From contig CM057229.1 in NCBI GenBank assembly GCA_029891385.1, positions 3,411,001-3,475,000 of the forward strand: a stretch of DNA of 64,000 bases. Reading direction: 5' to 3'. Positions 48,169-59,419 of this stretch are shown here, in pieces (the first letter of the stretch is position 1; the number at the start of each line of letters is the position of its first letter). The notes under the pieces were generated by a model. It did not search any database. It was not told the DNA's origin and worked only from the letters and a program-made list of their open reading frames with translations. Both the position numbers and the translations under genes were made by a program. This stretch comes from Erythroxylum novogranatense (taxonomy: Eukaryota > Streptophyta > Magnoliopsida > Malpighiales > Erythroxylaceae).

Positions 48169-51100
48169 TTTCCCCCCCTTAAACTTGTTTCTCCAACAAT
48201 TGTAACTCCAAGTTGTTTCCGTAGATACTGGAAAACTTCAACTTTAACAGCTTTTGTAAATATGTCCGCAACTTGATCACTTGACTTCACATATATAAGC
48301 TCAACTTCCTTTGATTTGATACTCTCCCTTATGAAATGAAACCGAGTATCAATGTGCTTAGAACGCTCATGATGAACCGGATTTTTGGCCAAAGCAATTG
48401 CAGATTTGTTGTCCACATATATTTTTGTCGCGACTTCTTGCTGCAGATTAAGTTCTCGAAGCAATCTCCTCAACCAGATTACATGACAAACACAAGAGGC
48501 TGCAGCTATATACTCAGCTTCGCAAGTCGACAAAGCAACAATAGATTGCTTTTTTGAAGACCAAGTAAATGCAATACTTCTAAAATAGAACACAAAACCA
48601 GTAGTACTCTTCCGATCATCATAACTTCCAGCCCAATCACTGTCACTAAAACCAACAAGTTCCAACTCCTTTTCAGATGTATATAGCAGCCCGTAATCAA
48701 TTGTACCTTTGATATATCTCAGGATTCTCTTGGCCATCTTCAAGTGAGAAATCTTTGGAGTCTCCATGTACCTACTTACCAAACTAACACCAAAAAGTAT
48801 ATCAGGTCGAGTGCAAGTCAAGTACCTTAAACATCCCACGAGGCTTTTAAAATAAGTTGGATTAACCAACTTTCCTTCTCCTTCCTTCGTTAATTTTATA
48901 CCGCACTCCACTAGTGTATCCACGGATTGGCAATCCTCCATTGAGAATTTCTTCAAAATCTCTTTAGCGTATTGTTCCTGCCAAATAAAAATTCCATTTT
49001 TACCTTGCTGCACTTCAATCCCCAAAAAATATCTCATCAAACCCAAGTCAGTCATCTCGAACTCCTTCTCTATGGATTTTTTAAACTCTTGCACCATAGA
49101 GTTGTTGTTTCCCGTGAAGACCAAATCATCCACATATAAACACACTAACAAAATATCTTTACTAGAATTGATTTAGGCATATAAAGAATGCTCATAAGGA
49201 CACTTCACGAAACCTTCTCGAACAAAATATGCATCAATTCTAGAATTCCAAGCCCTTGGCGCTTGCTTGAGCCCATAGAGAGCCTTCTTCAACCTGAAAA
49301 CTTTTTCTTCTTGGCCTTCAACTATAAACCCCGGTGGTTGTTCGACGTAAACCTTTTCTTCAACGTTTCCATTCAAAAATGCTGATTTCACATCCATTTG
49401 GTACATCTCCCATTTCCTTTGAGCTGCAAGAGAAATTAACAATCTTACAGTTTCAAGTCGAGCAACAGGTGCGAATACCTCTTCATAATCCACACCATAT
49501 TTTTGTTTGTATCCCTTCACAACCAGCTTTGCTTTATGTCTCTCCACCTCTCCTTTTGCATTTCTTTTCGTCTTGAACACCCACTTGACACCAATTGCTT
49601 GATGCCCTTTAGGAAGCGATGTCAACTCCCATGTGTTGTTCTTTTGAATTGCGTGGATCTCTTCATCCATTGCCTTCCTCCATTTCTTTTCTTTTGAAGC
49701 TTCTTCATATGTTAGTGGATCAAAACCTACAAATAAACACAAGTTATTCATCTCATCTTCATAAGCAAACTCAATGGGTTGACTTGATTCATAAATCTCT
49801 GAAATTCTTCTCGTCTTTCTTATGTTCAAGCTGCTTGAATCATCTTCATGGAACTGAACTCCATCTCTATGAGGCGATGAATTTTTATCAATGTGATCTG
49901 TTATGGATTCTTTCTGCCACTGCTCTTCATCAAAGACAATATGTTTTGATTTTTCATCGCTCTTCTAGTCCCATGACTGTTGCTCATCAAACTCCACATC
50001 TCTAGACATCACGATTTTTCGAGTTATAGGATTATACAGTTTGTAGCCACTGCAATTTTCGCCATAACCCAAAAATATGCACTTCTGACTTTTATCCTCC
50101 AACTTCGTACGCTTCTCTTCCTGTACTTTTGCAAAAGCATCACATCCAAAAAAATTTAGATGGTCAACTTTTGGCTAACGAAAACTCCAAGCTTCCTCCG
50201 GTGTCATATCTTCGATGCGTTTTGTTGGAAACCTGTTCAACAAATATACAACACAAGCCACAACATCTCCCCAGAACTCTTTTGGAACATTTCTCTCTTT
50301 TAACATACATCGAACCATATTGATAATGGTTCTATTTTTTCTCTCCGAGATACCATTTTGATGTGGTGTCTGAGGCATGGTGAGCTGGTGTATAATTCCA
50401 TTCTCCTTGCAAAAACGCTCGAACTCCAAAGATGTATACTCTCCTCCGCGATCAGTCCGTAGACATTTTAATTAACATCCGCTTTGTTTTTCAACCATAT
50501 TTCTGAACTCTTTAAATCTTGAGAACACCTCTTTTTTCTCCTTCAACATGTAAACCCATGTTTTCCCACTGTAGTCATCTGTAAATGTCAAAAGATATCG
50601 ATTTCCACCGATAGAAGCAGGCTTGATGGGTCCACAAACATCCGAATGCACCAATTCGAGATGCAATGATGCTCTTCTTGACTTGTACTTCTGGAAAGGC
50701 TTTCTCTGCTGCTTGCCTATAACACACACTTCATATAGATTGTCAGGGGCTTCGATGTTTGGCAATCCCATCACCATGTTTTTCCTCTTGAGTAGCTTCA
50801 ACGCCTCAAAATTTAGGTGCCCATAGCGAAGATGCCAAATAACAGAGTTGTTCAACATTGTTGCCTGCAAGCAGTTCGATTCACCAATCGCTAGTTTCAA
50901 CGGAAACAACCTGTTCTTATTCATCTTCACAAGAGTAATCAATCTGTTATTTTTATCTCGAACACTGAGAGCTAAATCATTCATTTTTATGTCATAGCCC
51001 TTTTCCAACAATTGTCCAACACTCAACAGATTACTCTTAATTTCAGGAACATAATAAACATCAAAAATACAAAACTGTCTTCCATTTTGGAGTTCAAAAA

Positions 51101-51734
51101 TAACATCACCTTTCCCTTCAATCGGCCTCTTTAAGAGATCCCCGAAAGTAATGTTGCCAAGCTATCTTTCATCTAGCCGAGAAAAAAACTCCTTTCTTCC
51201 ACACATATGATTTGATGCTCCAGTGTCGAGAAACCAGGTAATAGGTTCGATTGATTCTGGTTCATTGCACGACATTAGCAGTACTGGTCCATCGTCAATT
51301 TCTTCTTTGTTGACAAGGTTCACTTTCTCACTTGCATTGTTGACACTGTCTGTGTTGTACCAACAATCATAAGAGTAGTGTCCAAACTTTTTACAAACAT
51401 AGCACTGGACATCATATATGTTGTTTCTACCTTGTCCACGTCCACGATTTTGACTCCGGCCACCACCCCTTCCACGACCTTTACCTTTCTGATCAATATC
51501 ATCTCCATTATTGTGATTGTTGGTTTGCTCACTAGAACTTGAAGCTCGTCCTCTACCACGACCTCGGCCTCTTCCTCTTCCTCGTTGATAACCTCCTCTA
51601 GATAAGTCATCCCTTTTTAATGACAGCTTTGCTTGCAAAACTTGCTCCAAATTCTTTTCTCCACTTTTCTTTTGTATTCTTTGTTCATATGCTTGTAACG
51701 ATCCTAGTAACTCCTCGATGGATATGGTCTCCAA
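48156..51734 (-). pseudogene. Tork-like copia gag C-terminus and pol, five stops
   Basis: One continuous frame holds a Gly-Arg-rich stretch, the zinc knuckle [14 protein letters not shown], protease [15 protein letters not shown]-pre-integrase (IWHLRYGHLN), the integrase core (HSDVCGPI, LRTDRGGEYTS, TPHQNGISERKNRT: all three acidic residues kept), RT (YQMDVKSAFLNGNVEEKVYV, LLVCLYVDDLVF) and RNase H (GFSDSDWAGSYDDRKSTTGF, then SKHIDTRFHFIRE). Stops lie at 51162, 50472, 50175, 49965 and 49173, all in phase. It ends SLRGGNVGI, overlapping the LTR start as usual in Tork. Nearly full length but dead. Confidence 0.9.
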
Positions 51735-52267
51735 ATCCTTTGTTTCTTCAATCGCACCGCTACGAAATCGAATTTCGAGTCTAGAGATCGCAAGACTTTC
51801 TCTACAACTCGAACATCCTTCAGTTCTTCACCATTACTCCTCATCTGATGCACAATGGCAATTACTCGAGAAAAATAATCAGCAACCTTCTCCAAGTTTT
51901 CTTGTTGTAATGACTCGAACTGAGCTTGCAATGATTGCAAGCGAATCTTCTTCACTTTTTCAATTCCCTCGTATGCTTTCTTCAGTATCTCCCAAGCATC
52001 TTTTGAGGTTTTGGCTGTTGCAATCAACTCGAACGTTGCTGCATCGACTCCTTGATAAATTCTGAATAATGCTTTCTTCTCTTTTTTCTTCATTACTTTA
52101 AACTTCTCCCCGTCCTCCTTTCCGAAACTTGATTCTCCATAGCCATTCTCCACAAGGTCCCACACATCAAGCGCACCCAACAAAGCCTCCATTTGGATAC
52201 TCCACATCCTGTAGTTTTCTTTCATCAAGGTGGGCACTTGTGATTGAACGGGGTTTGCCAAAGCCAT
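51704..52267 (-). pseudogene. Tork-like copia gag, N-terminal part
   Basis: 187 codons from ATG at 52267. MKENYRMWSIQMEALLGALD (DUF4219-like start) is followed by the UBN2 domain ([57 protein letters not shown]). A one-base loss near 51760 shifts the frame after FDFVAV; the correct frame resumes as [20 protein letters not shown]. The gag forms virus-like particles in this family. Confidence 0.85.
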
Positions 52268-52280
52268 TGTTGTTGAGGGA

Positions 52281-52480
52281 AAGGTGATGTATATTGTTCT
52301 ACCATTATGTGTGCAACTTGTTGCTGGTAATTATCAAATATTTTTTGTTTAGCTTTAAGGATGAATGTGAGTAATGTTTATAATGTGAGGTAAGTGTTTA
52401 TTAATAGAAAATTAGCTTGTAAGCTCTGATATCATTATTGATTATATAAACTATAATTTCTTTTCATTGCTTTGTTGTGA
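52281..52480 (-). repeat. Leader and primer-site repeat (right copy)
   Basis: Partner of 47797-47985 with about 3% differences. Its lower end joins the Tork-like gag start within 15 bp of the ATG; its upper end (TTGTTGTGATGAGG) resembles copy 1 at about 44150. Confidence 0.8.
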
Positions 52481-52757
52481 TGAGGTTACAGGAATTTAGA
52501 GAGAATTTAGCATACAACATAACATTGAAACAAAACTAAATATTGTTAAGATAGCGGATAGTAGAATTTCATTAGGCAAATTAGTAAGATATTAGTAGAA
52601 TTAATGTTTTAAACTGAGTTATTAGGTTTATAAAATTTTGTCACTTAATTTAAAATTTGAAACACTTAAGTACTGAATTAAAAAACCTTAAAATGTTATA
52701 GACTTTATAATATATTATCCCTTAAGATAGCTATCTAAAATATGAAATATTTTACAC
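52481..52757. other. AT-rich spacer
   Basis: Between the right leader repeat and the P450 fragment. It does not match 47987-48168, so it is not a copy of that LTR. No gene is seen. Confidence 0.4.
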
Positions 52758-53160
52758 ATGTCATCAAATGTACAAGAATTTGAGGTGAGAATATTGGTGG
52801 AGGAGTTGCATAAATTATCGGAACAAAAAAGAAGCGGTTCTAACAAAATGGTTGTAGAGATGAAAAGATGGTTTGCGGACATGAAAATAAATGTGAATTT
52901 GAAGATCATCGCTAGAAAATCAGTCAGATGCGATATGTGGAAACAAACAGCAAACAAGAAATGCCATTTTTTTGTATTCTCGAGGGACTACGTTGAGATG
53001 ATTAGGAAGTTTGTGGTGTCTGATCTCTACTGTATTTGAGGTGGGAAATGAAAGGAATTGCGCAAGAACTTGACCTAGCTTGTTTTGCCAACGAATGGTT
53101 AAAAGAGCATAAGCAAAATGCTGCTATCGACGTCAATCATGAAGTATGATATCTAAAGTT
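52758..53160 (+). pseudogene. Cytochrome P450 exon fragment (CYP82-like), copy 1
   Basis: The frame MSSNVQEFEVRILVEELHKL, KMVVEMKRWFADMKINVNLK, IIARKS and MIRKFVVSDL follows the part of plant A-type P450s between the C and G helices (CYP82 pattern VEMKQWFGDLTFNV..RMVAGKR, FVVSD). After a frameshift near 53035 it continues as IAQELDLACFANEWLKEHKQ. There is no haem-binding Cys region, so this is a decayed exon piece. Confidence 0.6.
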
Positions 53161-53204
53161 GATATGAGATCTAAAGTTGTCTTGTTAGTGGGTGACTAGT
53201 GAAT

Positions 53205-53517
53205 TTAACAGGTGTGTTTACTTGCATAAGTTAATTGACAGTATACCTCTTCGGTTTGATGCTCAATACATAATTCAGGATTCGGATGCGTTTCCAGTTT
53301 GAAGTCTGATACAGTCAAGACAGCGACTTGACTGGTATTTGTCGCATCCTTTAATTTCTCAGTTTCGTGTTTTTTAGTGACCAAAGGAGTTACTTCTTTG
53401 GCTTGATGCTCAACATGTTCTTCATGATTGGGATGCGTTTCCAGTTGAGGTCCTGATACTGCCAACAAAGCGACTTGTCTCGAATTTGGCGCACGTGAGT
53501 TATTAAGAGATTCTTCT
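53205..53517 (-). CDS. Hypothetical ORF with two internal repeats
   Basis: I do not recognise the family. An open frame of about 100 codons, with an internal ATG at 53468 and open upstream to about 53517, contains two copies of a unit: LAVSGPQLETHPNHEEHVEH and LTVSDFKLETHPNPELCIEH, each followed by Q-x-x-EV. The repeat period is about 48 residues. It is acidic and charged with no membrane segment. An AG at its upstream edge (AAATAAG) could be a splice acceptor, so it may be one exon of a larger or decayed gene. Base composition is less AT-rich than the flank to its right. Confidence 0.35.
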
Positions 53518-55778
53518 TATTTAAGTGAAGTTACAGGTTTAGCGGTAATTTGACTTTTATTTCCTAGTTATATTCGTTTCTTAATTTTATTTTTCACATT
53601 TCTTCAAACAAAAATAAAAATATTTTGATTGTTAACGTTAGTTTAATTTAACTTTTGTTATTGATAATAACTTAAGTAAATAATTACGATAGTAAAATAT
53701 GTAAGATTTTATTTCTAAACTAATTTTAATTATTTAATATATTTTAATTATTATAACTAATGTTATTATTTATAATTAACTAATTGATATTTTAAAATTA
53801 TTATCATAAATAACTATTTTAAAATTTTATTAATAAAAATATTTTTATAACTCATTTCAAAATTAAAATATTTTTATTTTATTAGTTTCTAACGACGAGA
53901 GAGGTGAATTAAATGGTAATAAATTTCAACAAAATATTTATTAACTTGTTAAAGAACACAATTTACAAAAGAAACGGATATAATATAAATAATAAATTAC
54001 ACCGATACCCTTAAGCAATAATGAAAAAATGTAAGAAAAATAAAGATAAATCGATTTATGGCAGTTTAATAAATAATATTTGCCCACGTCCACTCCCAAC
54101 GTTCTTCTTGAAATTTTGTCATTATCTCTTTTAAAAATATGTATAATGGCAATTGAATGATTTTCTATGCATTAACCGATAAGGAAATATGTATTTATGA
54201 GGTTTTGAGATCTCTACTAGTTGTTAGAACGAAAACTTAATCATTACAATGGATACTTCGAATACATTGGTTATATTTGTCGACTAACGTGCATTTAGTA
54301 TATAATATTTACTACACCTATTGCTCGTTGACATATGTAACCAAAAATAATAAATATACCGATTGGCTTGTTACTTATGCAAAATATTTTAATATAGATG
54401 TCATTTATTTGGATACTGCACTTATTAGGGATGATGTACTCTAACAGAGAATATATCAAATATTTGTTTTCTCATATTCATCTTGTAATCTGTTTCGTTA
54501 GCTTCTTTTAATCAAAATATATATAATATTTGCTAACTATTTTTTATCGAGAGTAACTTTTGGAGTTATTAATAGAGTTACTCTTTTGTGACCTTAATTA
54601 TATATTCAAATCACGAAAATAATATTTTATAAAAATATAAAAAGAAGGTTGTATATACAGATAACCCTAACTTTAATAAAACAGGAAATTTTGTATCTCA
54701 AGTACGTTGACGTTGACTAATTATTTCACATTTGGCTGAATATTAGGATAAATTGGTCGATTAATTTATCCACTTAAGGGATATTGATCAACCAAATCAC
54801 CATATTAGTTTGCTAAGGTATTAACAATCAGCTCAATTGCACATTTAATTTATATTGGTCGCTAATTTTTATTGAACGATTGATCATCTCAAAAACATGA
54901 TCTTAATAATTTTAAAAGCTCAAACTTGATTTATTAAATACAATTTTTAAAATATTTTTGTAATAACCATTGAATACAATCACCTTTTTATCTCTTAAAT
55001 TTTCAGTCACCATAGCAAAACAATCTTCATGGGAGCATTTTAAAAAACAACTGGTTAGATTCAATCCGTCAACCAATCAGCTAACTACTAAACATGATTA
55101 TTAACGATTTGGCATAATCAAATACCCCAATACTTCTCAATTTGTCATAAATCATTTACTAAATAAGACTTATATATAAATAAGAACAAAAAAAAACATC
55201 AATTGAGTTTTTAACAAGCGCTCTCCTAGAAATCACAAATTTAGGAGATGTTTGTTTTCATTTTAATTTTGATTTTTGTTTTTTAATTATGTGAAAAATC
55301 TTGTTTGGTTTAGTTTTAGTTTCTATTTTGGTTTTGATTTTACAGTTTTCAAAATTATAAAACCATAAAAAGTGATTTTGTTTCTTATTTTTATTTTTCA
55401 TAATCTAATTTAATATCATTTAGATATTTATTATTTAATTATTTAATAAAAATTATGAATAATTTAATTCAACATTATATTTATATATTTAATAAATTAA
55501 AATGAATTATCAATAAAATTATGAATAATTTAATTTATTTAATTTGTATAATTAAATTATATATAATTAAATTTAAAATATTTGAATATTCAAATAAATT
55601 TTGATTTAATAATTAATTTATATTTCAAATAAATATTAATTTATAAATAAAATTTTAATTTTAAATTAATAATTTTATTAAAATAACATAATTTTATTAA
55701 TAATTTGTTAATAAATATTATATAAGAGATTAAAAATGTTATTTGATTAAAATAATTTATCTTTAAGTTCTATCTAAA
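53518..55778. other. Strongly AT-rich intergenic DNA, no gene
   Basis: Long runs of A/T (TAATTTAAATA-type) and no ORF worth reporting. A TTTTGTTTGGTTTAGTTTTAG-like tract near 55255-55340 resembles the ends of some plant MITEs, but I could not pair it with a second end. Confidence 0.5.
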
Positions 55779-56177
55779 ATGTAATTTGGTTCTCAGGATT
55801 TTGATCGAATCAGACGTTGTCGATTCTCGCCCATAAGTCTGCCGCTTCGTGATGAATCGACGTGAAGATACTGAAAACAAAAAAGGCTTGTCGGGGTTGT
55901 GTCGATTAGCCCTCCGACGCTTCAAGTCGGTCTTTTGGTGAAAGTGAGGTTGATCAATCGGAGAAAACAACTAGGTTATGATTTTGTACCTCTGTTATGG
56001 GATAATTATACCTTATATATGGTTTCTGATTTAGGTTTATGTCTTTACGTGTTTGCATGGAGACTTCTTTTCGCGGATGGGCAAGGAGGCGTGGGTCAGC
56101 ATAAACTTATCTATGAAGAATGGACCAATCACCACACGGTCGTTTTGATCGATCCGCCCAACACGACCGACCGACCA
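55779..56177 (-). repeat. Candidate 3' LTR of the Tat element
   Basis: A purine tract AGGAGTAGGGGG (- strand, about 56183-56195) precedes TGGTCGGTCGGTCG at 56177. The compositional break and a possible ACA end lie near 55779. Without the 5' LTR the limits are only estimates. Confidence 0.3.
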
Positions 56178-56736
56178 TAAGCCCCCTACTCCTCGAGTCC
56201 GAGCAAAGAGAAGGGCCGGAGGAGTATGTAGAGGTTTTATAGCTCATCGTAAACGACTCGTGATTCGGGCGTCGGTTGAGCATTGAGATCTGACTCGTCC
56301 GTAGGTCAACTAAATGGAGTGGTCGATCGGTCGGCCATTGTTATTCTGACCAGTCATGGGACGTACCGGGTAGTCCCGTCGGTAGGTGCCGAAACTAGTT
56401 GAGGGTGATTGCTAATATTGGGTCGGTCAATTTGAGTGCCCTAATGGTGACCTCGGCACTTATTAACGTGATACCCGCCTAAAGGTGGGTAGTCATCATT
56501 AGCGAGTCGTGGAGGTCTTGAAGCATTTATTATTTGTGGGCGCATATCTCGTGACTTTTCGAATCAAGCGTATCGTCTTTATGAATTCTTGGTATCCCGC
56601 ACGTCTTTTCAACTGCTCGCGCTTCTTCCGGATTTCGATTAACCCTAATTTGTCTCCTTTCCGATCGTGGCGTGTCTGGAGTAGCTCGGATTTCCTCCAC
56701 GATAGAGTTTTGGTGGATCGCAATTGAAAGTTTTCC

Positions 56737-56742
56737 TATAAA
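56737..56742 (+). promoter_or_regulatory. TATA box candidate for the accessory ORF
   Basis: CCTATAAATG, followed by a CT-rich leader (ttctttctt-like, 56760-56870), lies about 190 bp before the first ATG (56930). It suggests a promoter separate from the LTR. Confidence 0.45.
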
Positions 56743-56929
56743 TGTTAGTGGTCGATGACGGTTTGCTTTTCTTCACGCCATTTCATTCTTCTTGTCCTCT
56801 TGTTTTCTCTGCTCTTTCTTATTCTCGGTTCCATAAGTTTTCTTGGCGTTGCTCAATTTCCGATCTCTTACCACTAAATAGGTACGCCCTTTCCTTCATT
56901 TTCCTCTTCTAAATTTCCTCTTAGTGAGC

Positions 56930-57766
56930 ATGTCGTCACCGGGTTCTCGAGTGGGGTTTCTCGAGGATTGTGTTGACGAGAGGTCGCGGAAGTTATGGTG
57001 AGGTGTGGCGATGTCAAGGTTGGGGATGTTCAAGAGATTACGACAAGGAGCGGCAAGATGGGTGGTAGTAAAGGAATTGCCCAAAGGCAAATCGAAGATG
57101 TCTGCGGCGGAGTCGAGTAGGTCGATTGTTAGAGCGGTATCCCTCGGTCACAGGAGCCTAGTGGCCTCGGGGATGAAAGGATCGATAACAAAGACAAGTG
57201 GGTGGATTGCCGTCTCGAGTATTTCTTCTCGGTCGGGGGCTTGAGACTACCGTACGTGCCAATCGTGGATGAAGTGTGCGCTGACTATCAATTAAGGCCG
57301 AGTCAAATTCTTCCGAATGGGTGGAGGTTCATTAATGGACTTGTGCTGCTGTGCCACCAATTCGGCTATCCGCCCTCGGTTAATATCTTGCGCCACTTCT
57401 TAAGAATGAGCAGTCGAGCTCGACGGGGTGGGATCCCTTCCCTGATGTATAAGGATGCCCGGTATCGCCCAGCCGGGACGTCTGGCAAAATTACCGGCTG
57501 GCGAACGAAATATTTCTTCGTGAAGCCTCCGGGGTCTTCCTCCGAGTCCCAGCCGTGGAGGTATCCCCTAGCCGAGCGATGGAATGACTCGTCAAGTCTA
57601 TTCCTTTCTAGGGAGGAGTGGGAGGTGGTCAGCCGTATAAAGGAGCTCGGCCAGTATAACTTCGCTCGGCTTGTTTCGGGATACGACGGGGGGGCCTCGG
57701 CTAACTCTCTTCTGATTGACCCCCCGCCGCAAGTTGGCGGGTTAGGAGAGGGAACTGCCCCGCATG
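56930..57766 (+). pseudogene. Antisense accessory ORF, exon 1 (PF04195-like domain)
   Basis: The first ATG (MSSPGSRVGFLEDCVDERS) is followed by a stop near 57000 and a frame change before 57200. From about 57165 a clean frame shows DNKDKWVDCRLEYFFSVGGL, RPSQILPNGWRFINGLVLLC, FGYPPSVNILRHFLRM, GWRTKYFFVK and WRYPLAERW. This is the Pfam 'putative gypsy type transposon' domain found in accessory ORFs of plant Tat elements; its biochemical role is unknown. The frame ends at a likely splice donor (57767). Antisense frames are shadows. Confidence 0.75.
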
Positions 57767-57841
57767 GTTGACCCCTCATGGTTATTTTCCTTACTTGTAG
57801 GTTTTGGTTCGATTTCTAACCTGCTTTCTTTGTTTTTGCAG
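57767..57841 (+). other. Probable 75-bp intron in accessory ORF
   Basis: Donor CATG/GTTGAC and acceptor TTTTTGCAG after a T-rich tract. Exon 1 leaves one base (g) and exon 2 supplies two (cc) before ATGGTCAAGG, so the joined frame is maintained and the stop at 57769 is removed. Confidence 0.65.
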
Positions 57842-59244
57842 CCATGGTCAAGGTTAATGCTTTCCCCGGCCCTCCCAAGTCCGCCAAGGGTAAGCGCCAG
57901 GTCGAGGGGCCTTCGGGAGTTAGAGGTCAGGGAGATAAGGGGGAGGTCAGTTCGATTGTTGTTCGGCCAATTGCTTCCGGGCAGCGGTGTGTTCCTCCCA
58001 CCGTCTCCGAGCGCCGTGGCTTTTCTTTGTGGTCGTCCCTTTGGTGAGTACTGGTTGTGATCGAGGAGGAGGAGGAGGAGGTTGAGCGACCTCTGAAGAG
58101 AGAAGGGGGCTCGGGTGGTCGGCCGACCTCCTCAGTAGTCGACCGACCTTCTCAAGTAGTTGACCGACCTCCTTGCCCCTTGGACCGAAGCAAGGGGAAA
58201 GAGAAAGTGGGAGATCGTGCTGCCCCGTCTGCCCAGGGTAAAGGGAAGAAGCCGGCGGGGAGTGCTGACAAGTGGGAGCCGGCGATTAGCCTCGAGAAGA
58301 CTGCCTCGATCGCCGATGCCGAAGTGGCTCTTCATCTCGCTGAGAAGGTTATTCCTCCTTCAGACGAGGAGCGCTTTGACGCGTTAAGTCTTGAGGAGCT
58401 GATGAGCCGTGCCATCCGTAATTCCATGAGGGATGTGGCTCTCACTTTGTTCACGCATCAGCGAATCGAGCTGTTGAATCGGGAGGTCAATTCCCTCCTG
58501 GAGCAAGTGGATGGTTTGAAGACTGAGCTCTCGGAGGTCAGAGAGGAAGGAGACTTCTCCTGGGCTCAACTCTCTTCCTTGGAGGAGGACAAGAAACTCT
58601 GGGAGGAGGAGCACGACGTCCTGAGAGCCCAGCTCGCTTCGGGAGAGCAGGAGAGGAGCTCCTTGAAGGCTCGGCTCACCGGGGAGGAGGTCGAAAGGGT
58701 AAGGGCAATGGCAGCTAGGAACAAGCTGTCCGAGGAATTTGCGGCGTTGCGAGGGCAGCTTGAGTCGGAGAGAGTGCTTAAGGAGAAATCCCTCCAGGAC
58801 CAGGCCCAAACCGAGGATGCGTTGAGGAGGGTGCGAGCCTCCGTGAAGGAACAAAGGATCGAGGCGATCATGCGATGGCAGAGGCGGTTCTTGCAGGAGG
58901 AGTGCTTGGAGTTCTCCTGTGACCTGGCTCTCATGATCTTGAAGAATTGCTATAACGCCTGCGTTCCTAAGGGGTCGGACGGTCCTTCATTTGAGAGGTT
59001 TGCCGAGCCGTTGTTTCCTACCGCCCTTGGCCTTTCTCTGGAGGAAGTAACGGAGAGAGCCATGGAGGACCAGGGGCCAGTCCCGATTGAGGAGCTGGAC
59101 CTTAGCTCTGCTGAGGAGGACGAGCTTCCTCGTGAGGATACTTCTCCGGCCGCTCCCTTGGACCCTGCTCCTGCTTCGGCTTTTCCGCTCGCTTCCGAGG
59201 GTTCCCCTGGGCATCCGCCTACCTCCCCTTCTATAGACTTTTGA
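57842..59244 (+). pseudogene. Antisense accessory ORF, exon 2 (coiled coil)
   Basis: About 467 codons in one frame with a single TGA at 58045. The first third is basic and Pro/Ser-rich (KGKEKVGDRAAP), with repeated VDRP motifs. Then comes a long heptad-rich coiled coil at about 58450-58880 (RIELLNREVNSLLEQVDGLK, LRAQLASGEQERSSLKARLT), a short conserved-looking block (CDLALMILKNCYNACVPKG) and an acidic Pro-rich tail. This is the usual architecture after the PF04195 domain; likely oligomeric. Apart from the TGA it looks intact. Overlapping - strand ORFs are shadows. Confidence 0.75.
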
Positions 59245-59419
59245 GGCTCACCTGGTCGAGCTTGTGACCAGGGCAAATTTATATTAATGAAACTTTACTT
59301 TTGCTTCATTTTTTCTGATGTCTTTTTCCGTATTTATGCTCTTTACTTTCGATGTATGTTGAGTTTTGATGAAGTTGCTTATAGTCGACCGGCTTCGAGA
59401 CCGACTTATAGTAGAGTCT

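Noticed and set aside
57366..57779. 137-codon - strand ORF
   Set aside because: Shadow of the PF04195-like domain in exon 1.
58384..59276. Several - strand ORFs of 75-156 codons
   Set aside because: Shadows of the accessory ORF exon 2, whose codon bias and coiled coil are on the + strand.
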